64,000 nt of DNA from Undaria pinnatifida (taxonomy: Eukaryota; Sar; Phaeophyceae; Laminariales; Alariaceae), in NCBI GenBank assembly GCA_012845835.1, contig JABAKD010000029.1:4676000-4739999 (forward strand). Reading direction: 5' to 3'. Positions within the stretch are counted from its first letter, which is position 1. Each line of letters starts with the position of its first letter. Positions 54,676 to 64,000 of this stretch are shown here, one piece after another. Under the pieces are notes generated by a model. That model did not search any database. It was not told the DNA's origin and worked only from the letters and a program-made list of their open reading frames with translations. The position numbers and the translations under genes were made by a program.

Positions 54676-57600
54676 ATATCATTTGTTTTATATATGGTAT
54701 AGTCTAAGGAATACGGATTTTAATCACAGTATGCTGTTTTGTATTCGGCATCTTTTTTTTTGCATGGCTTATATATCCAACAGGCGTAACCGTGATTTTG
54801 TTGGGAAGGTACCCAATGGATGTAAATGGTTCGGGACGATATGATATGAGATGAGATGCGGTAATGGGTGTGTGTTGGTTCGTCGTATCTATCTATGTGT
54901 AGCTGTTTCGGCGTCGGGGCAGTTCGTGGGCCTGCTCATTGATGTGTGTTCGGAGAGGGTTGTTAGCCGTCTTCAGGTGAAGCAATTTTGCTGGCCGGCT
55001 TGGACAAACTAGTATTCCACTTGTTTTAAGTATGGTATGAGGCATACTGTATTTCTCTAGTCTACAGAAAGTATGGTTTTGTATTCGGTATTTTTTCTTC
55101 ATATTTCACATCCAACAGGCGTAACCGTCATTGTGTTGGGACGGTTTCTAATAGGTATGGATGGTCCCGGACGAAATTTAATGATACGGGATGGGGTAGT
55201 GGGTGTATATTGTTTTGTCGGGCTTAGATGTAAAAATGAATATGGGGTCAGGACGGTTCGTGGGCGTGCTGTTTGATGTGTGTTCGGAGAGGATCGTTCG
55301 CCGTTGGTAAGTACAGCATTGTGGCTGGCTGGCTTGGATACTATTTGTTTCACTTGTATTAGGTATGGTTCGTGGAACACCGTATTTATTTTTCAGGTGT
55401 GGTCTTGGATTCGGTACCTTTTTTCTTATACGTTTTAGATTCAACAGGCGTAACGGTCATATTACTGGGACGGTACCCAATGTGCATGAATGGTCCAGGA
55501 CGATATGATATGATTGTGAGATGGGGTAGTCTGTGTACGTTGGTTCGTTGTACCTTTGCGCAGTGATTCCGGCGTCGGGGCAGTTCGCGGGTCTGCTCTA
55601 TGATGTGTGTTCGGAGAGAATCGGTACCCGACTGAAAGTGCACCGTTTTGCCTGGCTGTCTTGGAAACAAGTTTATACTTGTTGGAAATGAGTACGGTAA
55701 TTATTTACCGTATGAGGTTTTTGATTCGGTATCTTCTGTCTGCGTACTTTGAGATACAACAGGTGTACAGCCGTTATTTTGTCGGGACGGTACCCAATCG
55801 GTATGAATGGTCCGGGACGATATGATATTATATGATATAGGGTAGTGGGTGTATGTTGGTCAGTCGTATCTATGTGCAGTGGTTTTGGGGTCGGGGCAGT
55901 TCGTGGGCCTGATCATTGACGTGTATCGATGGCCGTCTGTATGTGAAGCAATTTAGCTGGCTGACTTACAGAACAGGTTTTTGCTTGTCATAGTCTATAT
56001 GGTGTGTGGAATTCGGCCTTGTTTTACCCTATCTATGTGGTTTCGGGTTCGGCATCTTTTTCATTTGTTGCTTTTATATCCAGCAGGCGTAACCCCCATT
56101 ATATTTGAACGGTACTCAATGGGTGTGAATGGTTCGGGACGGTATGATATTGTATGAGGTGGGGTAGTGGGTGTATGTTGCTTCGTTGTCCCTAGGTGTG
56201 GAGGGTTTGGGGTCGAGGTATTTCGTTGGCCTGCTCTTTAATGTGTGGTCGAAGAGGATCCTTGGCCGTCAGGAAGTGAAGCATATTAGATGGCTATCTC
56301 GGACACTAGTGTTTCACTTGTTCTGCGTGTAGTATATGGAGTACGTTCATTGTGTACCGTATGTATGTGATTTTGGATTCGGTATATTCTGTCTGCATGC
56401 CTTGAGATCCAACAGCCATAACCGTCATTATTTGTCGGAACCATACCCAATGGGTATGCATAACCGGAGACGATAGGATAAGATATGAGTTGGGGTAGTG
56501 GGCGTATGTTGGTTCGTCGTATTTATGTGTAGTGGCTTTTGGCGTCGGGGCAGTCCGTTGGCCTGCTGTTCGATGTGTGTTCGGAGAGGATCGTTCGCGG
56601 TCGCTGTGTGAAGCAATTTGTCTGACTGGCTTGGAAACTAGTATTTCACTTGTTCTAAATATATTATGTGGAATACGGTCTTTCTTTACCGCATATGGTT
56701 TTGGATTCGGTATCTTTATTTTGTTTACCTTTCAGATCCAACATACGCAACCGTCATTATGCTGGGACCGTACCCAATTGGTACGATTGGTCCGGGACGA
56801 TATGATATGATGGAAATGCAGTTGTTGGTGTCTGTTGATTTGTCGTGCCTATTTAGGTGTAGTGGTTTTGGGGTCGGGGCAGTTCGTGAGTCTTTTTTTA
56901 TGTGCGTTCGGAGAGGATCGTTCGCCGTCTGAAAGTGCAGCATATTGACAGGCTGGCTTGAAAAACTATATTTCATTCGTTAACAAAGCAAGGTATGGGG
57001 AGTGCGGCCTTTCTTTATCCTGTGTGGTTTTGGATTCGGCATCTATTTTTTTTCATATCTTATATATCCAACAGGCGTAACCGTCATTTTGTTGGGAAGG
57101 TACCCAATGGGTGTAAATGGTTCGGGACGATATGATATGATATGAGATGCGGTAGTGGGTGTATGTTGCTTCGTCGTATCTATGTGTAGAGTTCGTGGGC
57201 CTGCTCTTTAATGTGTCGTCGAAGAGGATCGTTGGCCGCCAGAAAGTGAAGCATTTTTTATGGCTGTCTTGGAGACTAGTATTTCACCTTTTTTAAGTGT
57301 GGAATGTGGAGTACGGTCATTCTTTACCGTACCGTACGTGATTTTGGATTCGGCATCGTCTTTCTGCATACCTTGAGATACAAAAGGGGTAACCGTCATT
57401 TTGTTGAAACGGTACCAATCGGTATGAAGAGCCTGGGACAATAGGATGATATATGGGATGGGGTAGTGGGTGTATGTTGGTTCGTCGTATTTATGTGCAG
57501 TATAGTGATTTTGGCGTCGGGGCAGTTCGTGGGCCTGCTGTTCGATGTGCGTTCGGAGAGGATGGTTGTCGGTCGCTATGTGAAGCAATTTGGCAGGCTG

Positions 57601-58150
57601 TCTCGGAAACTAGTATTTCTCTTGTTTCAAGTATGGTATGCAGAATACGGTCTTTCTTTCCCGTATATGGTTTTGGATTCGGTATCTATTTTTTTTTACC
57701 TGTTACATCCAACAGGCGCAACCGTCATAGTGTTGGGACGGTACCCAATCGGTACGATTGGTCCGGGACGATGATATGTGATATGAGATGGAGTAGTTGG
57801 TGTATGTTGGTTCTTTGTTCCTAGGTGTAGTGGGTTCGAGGTCGAGGCAGTTCGTGGGCCTTTCCTTTATGTGTGTTCGGAGAGGATCCTTCGCCGTCTG
57901 AAAGTGCAACATATTGGCTGGCTGGCTTGGAGACTTGTATTCCACATGTTTTAAGCATGGAATGAGGAATACCGTCTTTCTTTACCTCATGTGGTTTGGG
58001 ATTCGGTATCTTTTTTTTGGATGCCTTTTACATCCATCAGGCGTAACCGTCATTTGTTGGAACGGTATCCAATGGGTATGAATCGTCTGGGACGATACGA
58101 TATGAGATGGGGTAGTGGGTGTATGTTGGTTTGTTGTAGCTATAGTAGGA
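54676..58150 (-). repeat. Satellite array, part 4 (right end)
   Basis: About ten more monomers. The last recognisable piece is GTAGTGGGTGTATGTTGGTT at 58110-58129; the array stops before 58150. Confidence 0.93.
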
Positions 58151-61100
58151 ACTGGCGGGCGTGTAACAGCACAGCAAATAAAACATTAGTCGGTGCAACG
58201 CGGGAATTCCGCACCCTTTGCGTGAGAAAACATGATCAGACGTACCGGGCGGTTGTACTTTTTCTGCGCGTGGCCGTAGTCGTATGAATACACCCCCTCG
58301 CGTTCCAACTATGCTGGGACAGAGAACGTCGGGTTTCACCAACCAGACAGACATTGCTTGCACAAAGCGCGCAGCGTCGTGTGATGTTCATCGGGTCGCA
58401 TGCAGGGTGAACTTCATCCTTCCAAGAACCGCTTGTAAGCCGGACTTCGGCACCTTGTGCCTACGTTGTTGCGTACGGTTGACAGCCCCAACGATTTACT
58501 TTTTTTTCTGGTGTGGCCACTCCAGACACAGCAATGGGTACTACTTTATAACTGCCTGTGGGTGCCTAACCATATTCACACTACGTGATGCGACCATTCG
58601 TCTTGTGCGGAGGTTATCCCGTACAAAATAATCCACCTCGATAACAATCGTGGTGACCGCCAAAAACAAAACAATAAAAGGATAACCTGGTAGTCTAGCT
58701 CACCCAGTGACTTGCGTGCCCGGGGAGGCGGGCGGAAGGAATGCACCTGTTACCGCTGCTTCTCCAGAAGGTTGCTGGGGATTAATTTAAAGCCTCCTAT
58801 CAGTTGACTTGGAGAGTAAACGTGATGGTTCGAAAATAGAAATATATTGTATAAAATATATATGCCACGATATAGATCTTTCAATGTACACTTTTGCCCC
58901 AATAGTCGCCCATACCTGGCAGGAACGATCGTCGTTAACACATGGCAGCGTACAAACCCGTCATGCCCAGCGATGTTTGCACAAAGCACAGCCTACAGAT
59001 TCCGCATAACAGTTTACGTTGTTTTGTTGCAGCCGATGCACGCGTTTTGGAGTCGTGTGCCTTCTTATTGTTTGGCGTCTGTTTCAAACCAAAAGGTAAC
59101 TAGCGACGCCCTTAGCTCAAGGAATTCATCAACATACTATCTTGCACTGCAGTTGTAGTTTTCTGGTTCGGCTCGACATATATATATATATACACACACA
59201 CATATGTTCCTATCCTTAGAGGTGGTTCATCGGAATGACGTATACCCCTGATTGCTTGGGTCCGTTCCGGGATGGTACGTTAAGCTCTCTTCCCGTTGGG
59301 ATCCATGTCGTGATTCCCTGGCCTAGCAAGTGACGATGGCGACAACTGGTCCTATTTACCCTCTAGATAGCACGCACACGTGCACCACAGAAAGTTGGAA
59401 ACCCAAGCACGGACGTAAACTTGTTCGCCTATCTCAATTTTGATAAGTTTACCATCATTTTTCAGCAGGCGATAGTGCCTAACTGAATGGCATACCGCCG
59501 CCATCACGCGATGAAAGGCGTCATGCAAGCAGCAGTAATGTTATAAAACGTACACGATACCCAAAGCAACTCGTAGAAACACACCACTCAATACATTCCC
59601 AGCAGGGTTTGCTGGTGTAGGGCAACAATTTGTTGCATGGCGGAAACTGTCGTAAACGCACAGTTATGAAGGCGGTAGACTCTGGCACCCGTGGCTCTGC
59701 GCTGGTGACATAATACGCCCTAAGACAGGCGACTCTACCGTGGTGGCGGTCGTTCAATGACCGTTCTGATGGTGCCCCGTCGCGTCTTCCGCTCCCGGTC
59801 CCTCTATTCAAATGTCCAAGGCATTGTGTTTATCCTGGTTCTGCAGTGGTGGAGAGGACGATATAAGCACACATTGCGGTACCACCGACGACTGTGGGGT
59901 AGAGATGGAGGCTACCTCCGAAAAACATTCATCGTCAGATCACTTACACGTAGAGGGAGATGGAATTTAAACCTCTTGGATGTAGATGAGCACCCACCAT
60001 TCTCCGAAAAGCGTGAATCGGGCAAAGGGCGCGGGGGCAGAACTGAAAAATAACGCACCGGGGAAGGCTATCGCGGGTTTCAGGAGCAAAGCGAAGTCTT
60101 GTAAGAAAAAAAGCGCGCTGGCACAGAAGAACGTCCGTGGTCGTGTTTGCGTTGCGTCGTTGCAGATGGTTAGCATACTTTGGTCTTTCTGTTCCTTCGC
60201 CTCTATACAGGTGAGCCGAATTCCGTACGGTAAACAGGGTTAATACCAGCTCAGAATGCTCTCTCCTCGCCAGGGCTACAGACCGGAAGAAACAGCCCGA
60301 TACATTTGCAGTCTCATCTTTGCGTATCCTGCGCAAATGCCATTTTGTGTACCGGACGTTCGTACACCCGGTTACGCGTACGAGTTGGCTCGCAATTACT
60401 TGGCGGGCACGGTACACATGACATCTTATGTTTCCTGGATTGCATCCTGCCGCACGTTGGGCGCAGGTGTAATATATTGGAAAACACAACCAACCTTATT
60501 TGAATAGTGAAAGGATTTTTAAACCCAAAATGGCCGGGGCGGCAATAAATATTTATGTTTTGTACCTATGACACGATTGGGCTACTCAAAAATGAAGATA
60601 GAGCAATTGAGGAGTTCTCAAGTGAGGAACGTTAGAACCGCAACGCCTCCCTGTTGCGTACCGACCATCCGTCTCGTCCGTTTTGTAACGTGACTCAGAA
60701 TGCGTTCGTATATGTCGGTGTTCTTGGTACCGGGCGCACCGAATGCGCACTTGCCGCTGTTGTCTTGTAGCGCAGTTTCAGGATCCCGTCGTTTTTGCTT
60801 CAGAGTCGTTCTCTTGCTCCCCGCCAATTTTACATGAATATTATTTTTTGAAACCATTTCACGGCCGTATCCCCCTAAACTCGGTGTCCCTTGCCGCCCC
60901 GGCATCATCGTTCGATGGAGCTGTGCAAACAAAAAAATATGGGAAGATACTAGACTATACTCATAGCATCCTCTTCCTTAAGTCTAGCAGCCATGCACCA
61001 TGTATTGAAAAAACACGCTGAATGTTTGGGGAAGCAATTTTAGAACAGTGCTTCAGCTTGTTTCGCTCAATCATAGCCGTTGCGCTCGTACCACGCAAGT

Positions 61101-61580
61101 CGCCTGTCGTACACAGAGAATTTTTTCTCGAAATTGCTTGAAACTGCCTTTACTCGCTACTTTTAGTACGACGCGCACTTAGTTTGTTGATCACGCGTTG
61201 TGTGGTGTGCATGATTATGCCTTCACGCCCCGACGACGGCAGGTATCTCACCTCGCAACAAACCAAGTGTTCCTTTCTTGACACATATCGCGTTCTTGCT
61301 GCTCCCCAGTTCTTGTTCTCTGGGTTCATTAAGGTGTACACGGTGTGGTTTCTCACTATTCTCTACAACGGTGGGTAGGATTGGTAAGCACTTCAGATTG
61401 GGAAGGTTAGATTGCATTATTAACTTTTCCATGCTGTCCGAAGAGTGTAAGAAATTGCATCAAACGCAGATTTTTCATTAAAACCCGGCCTTTACTGACC
61501 CCTTCTTCCCGCTTCCGTTTCCCAAACCTTCCTATAAAGACCGGCCAACTGCCTTTAAACGTGATGCCCATGACGTTGAC
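58151..61580. other. Unique-looking DNA without a recognised gene
   Basis: Composition is more balanced than in the satellite. Open frames of 80-180 codons occur (58284-58631 plus, 59944-60489 minus, 60618-60932 minus) but overlap frames on the other strand and show no family motifs. A (TA)n(CA)n microsatellite lies at 59178-59205. Confidence 0.4.
59178..59205. repeat. TA/CA dinucleotide microsatellite
   Basis: A TA run passing directly into a CA run. Confidence 0.9.
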
Positions 61581-61585
61581 GCCCA

Positions 61586-61595
61586 AGGTATAAAA
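61586..61595 (+). promoter_or_regulatory. Possible TATA box
   Basis: GGTATAAAAGCC lies in a mixed-composition context, about 180 bp before a plus-strand ATG (61768) that opens the frame with the 15-bp repeats. No transcript evidence; chance occurrence is quite possible. Confidence 0.2.
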
Positions 61596-61819
61596 GCCAT
61601 ACAGTGCGGCACGTGTTCGTGTGATGCGTTTCGTGTTGACTGATATCGTACAAGCAAGAGTTAGACCGGGTTTTTTCTATCGGACGAGGGCGGCGCGAGG
61701 GAGGATTTTGCTATCGATTTATCTCCATGAATAACGTTGGTTAATCGTGTCGTTCTACGGTATTACCATGCTTTCGAGTGATCGCCAAGGTAACGTCCGA
61801 CCCTACACAGAGCAGGGGA

Positions 61820-61888
61820 TGGTGGCGACTAAGACGGTGGCGACTAAGACGGTGGCGACTAAGACGGTGGCGACTAAGACGGTGGCGA
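61820..61888 (+). repeat. 15-bp tandem repeat, about four copies
   Basis: Unit GGTGGCGACTAAGAC, in frame with a short plus-strand open frame (ATG 61768, stop 62011-62013), giving a Val-Ala-Thr-Lys-Thr repeat. The frame has no recognisable domain. Confidence 0.9.
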
Positions 61889-62130
61889 TCACGAAAAGGG
61901 TAGTCGACTACGCCGATAACATGGTGCCGAAGATGGTTGTCATAAGGTCGACGGCAATGGTGGTGATGACTACGACGTTGACGATACCGACGAAAGTTAG
62001 GATGATACTGTGACGACGATGATGATGTCGACGGCTATCATGACGATAATAGCATTTGTGAATTTATGGATGCCGCGCACGATCTCCGTGTCTACGACCC
62101 CCCTAGCCGCGCGTAAATATAATCCCCTCA

Positions 62131-62430
62131 AGTTATTCTTGTGAGCGGGGTGACTCTATTAGTGTTCGAGATATTCGCCATACCGACGCTCATACCGTGG
62201 TTGAGAATTACGTTGTTGTAGAGGCTGCGGTCGGTGATCCAAGTCTCGATGTACGCCATATTCCCTCTGCCCTGTTTCGTCAACCTGGGCGGGTATCCGA
62301 TCACAGCTACCGTGACGACTGTTATTATCCTGTACGATGTGTGCGTCAATGCTCTGTGTCTATACTGGAAAAAATGGCGGTCAAGATTACCACTTACCGC
62401 CTGTTATTGTTGTAGTTGTGTAATATATTG
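62131..62430 (+). pseudogene. Hydrophobic reading frame with one stop, unknown
   Basis: A plus-strand frame encodes two strongly hydrophobic stretches separated by a TAG near 62218: ILVSGVTLLVFEIFAIPTLI, and after the stop YAIFPLPCFVNLGGY and TVTTVIILYDVCVNALCLYW followed by KKWRS. It could be a remnant of a membrane protein. The opposite strand is also open here, so support is weak. Confidence 0.2.
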
Positions 62431-64000
62431 ACGAACACCATCGCCAGTTAGTTATCAGTCAGCGATGCCTGAAAGCTCCTCTCTTACCGGTGCACCTGCA
62501 AGACATTTTGCCAATTGGGTAGGTCGATTCTTTGCGAAACCGTTGCACATGCATCGCCGAGTTGATCGAATTCGGAGCGGGCTAGCTGTATTTCGACATG
62601 CCTGAAAGCCAATCAAAACTTCGTCATCGCGAGGTTGGGCGGTCCGTTTGGCGTGGAATATTTTCCCGTGTGTATGCCAAATACAAAATGGGCTATCTGC
62701 AGTGCATTCATATAGGTTACGTTGGTTATCAATGAAAACCCCGTGCTTCATGTTGATGCAGATGTCCCTCTTATGGACGATCACCCTTTGGGATTGACAA
62801 GTAGTATGTGGCGACAACTACTGCGAATATCCCATAAATAAAATACACGAAGTGTCCACGACTATGTGACACCAGAACGTGCAAAATGCGTGTTAGCGAA
62901 GAAGTACAGGCGCAACATCTGTACAAGTCATTGAATTGTCAACTCGGTTTGAAGGCATTCGACATAGATGCACGCTAACCTAGATGGAATCTGCGTGGTA
63001 ACTATTTTGCAGTTCAAAAGCGTTTGATTGAGTGGATTGTCTGATCGGCAACCAGTTGCCCGCGCTGATGTTTCGGCTCTCCAACTCTGCCCTGCATCGC
63101 TTTGCCACCACGAGCAGTTCTACATCGGTGTCTCGTGGGCCCTCAACTACTTCATACGGCCGGACCGACGCGGGGAGCTAAACGACATTCCAATGGCGAT
63201 AGACTGTTTCACGAGGTTGTTTTCTCCCGTGGTGTGTTTGCCGCTGTAGGCCTACACCGTAAACGGGAACCACACCCCTTCGATCACCATCTTGTATTTT
63301 CCTCCTCGCGGGGGATAGGCTGAGTGTCCCTTAGCAGGGCTGGAGTAGAATCTAAGATGTGGACGGGCGGCATAAGGCAGTCATCTATGATGAAGAAGTA
63401 GACGTGCAGTTAACATGTTTCGCAGTGCTTTCAAACCGTGAATCGTGCCACAGGATAATAAAAACATGGAAAATGGGTACCGCATAATGTGTGAGCTTCT
63501 CAGCGCATTGTGTTCAGGGGCTCAGAAACGAGCATAAGTGCCGCACTGAGGCGTAGGCTTCGCTTGGGTTACTGTTTGTGCTACCGGTGATACTCGGGTT
63601 CGGGTCCGCGTGGGTTATGGACTCGTGCTGTGATAAAGAGAGAACCCCCGGTTCGACAAAGTGCTCACCATGAGCATCTCCGGCGAGTGGCTGTGTACCT
63701 AAAAAAAACACAAAATCGAGTAGACCTTTTGTTAAGGCAGGAAACAAATTACTCCATGGCGACGCTTACCGCCCAAACGAAAGACTTGAACCCATAGAAA
63801 ATACCAATGGGTGGGCATCTGCGCGAGCCAAAAGGGCGATGTTGTATCGGACGCATGCCACGGTGGAGGTGTACGATGTTTTGTTTGTCGCTCTTGAGTT
63901 TAGAAGCTCTATGCCTATACCCCTTCCATCAACTGATGGTGAGACGAAAATAAAGTGCTCACCGACGATAAACCTTATGGCTAAGAAATAGGCTACAACG
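62431..64000. other. No gene recognised
   Basis: A 120-codon minus-strand frame (62455-62817) and a 73-codon plus-strand frame (63028-63249) are present but show no motif. The rest is broken in all frames. Confidence 0.35.

Noticed and set aside
45900-58080. Many plus-strand open frames of 80-125 codons with similar products
   Set aside because: They recur once per satellite monomer in the same phase and differ by random substitutions; they are translations of the 325-bp repeat.
58284-58631. 115-codon plus-strand open frame
   Set aside because: Cys/Arg/Thr-rich product without motif; near the length expected by chance in this composition.
59944-60489. 181-codon minus-strand open frame
   Set aside because: Longest frame in the right flank, but the plus strand is open across part of it, it has no recognisable domain, and there is no splice or promoter support.

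Overview
The window reads as repeat-dense eukaryotic nuclear DNA with no convincing intact host gene. Ty1/Copia and hAT-type remnants, TA-flanked inverted-repeat elements, CTG/AGT microsatellites and a roughly 325-bp satellite argue against a bacterial, organellar or viral origin. An alga or other stramenopile is my guess from overall style (CTG tracts, long G tracts, TTAGGG-like tract), but nothing here fixes the taxon.

Layout. 1-5.2 kb: a 140-bp direct repeat, an interrupted unknown reading frame and hAT-like exon remnants. 5.2-23.0 kb: a large decayed Copia element (Copia-1) on the minus strand: 3' LTR (5224-5719), RNase H and reverse transcriptase (6031-8108), a proline-rich linker amplified into an 11-kb higher-order tandem array (8230-19160), integrase split by a TA-flanked DNA transposon (19441-20795), protease (to 22639), and a 386-bp gag piece in inverted orientation. 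23.0-30.5 kb: satellite monomers (plus orientation) split by a second Copia element (Copia-2, 25402-30173) with a perfect ATCAT target duplication; a small TA-flanked MITE follows. 31.9-39 kb: C/G-tract interspersed repeats including a 2.6-kb imperfect palindrome centred near 37592, and three copies of a tRNA-like (SINE-like) repeat. 39-44 kb: an alanine/proline-rich relic, a telomere-like tract, a 257-bp direct repeat and a 41-bp minisatellite. 44.27-45.81 kb: the 5' LTR and N-terminal gag of Copia-1, on the plus strand. 45.8-58.1 kb: the main satellite array (minus orientation), interrupted by a short LTR-pair (TRIM-like) element and C/G-tract insertions. 58.1-64 kb: non-satellite DNA without a recognisable gene.

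The pieces fit one history. Copia-1 sat next to a single satellite array. A three-breakpoint rearrangement flipped 23026-45807 and, separately, the 386-bp gag piece. Undoing it puts gag, protease, integrase, RT and RNase H back in order, and joins the two satellite arrays in the correct phase of one monomer. The 11-kb array grew inside the dead Copia-1 pol linker: every unit carries the same stop codon in the pol frame.
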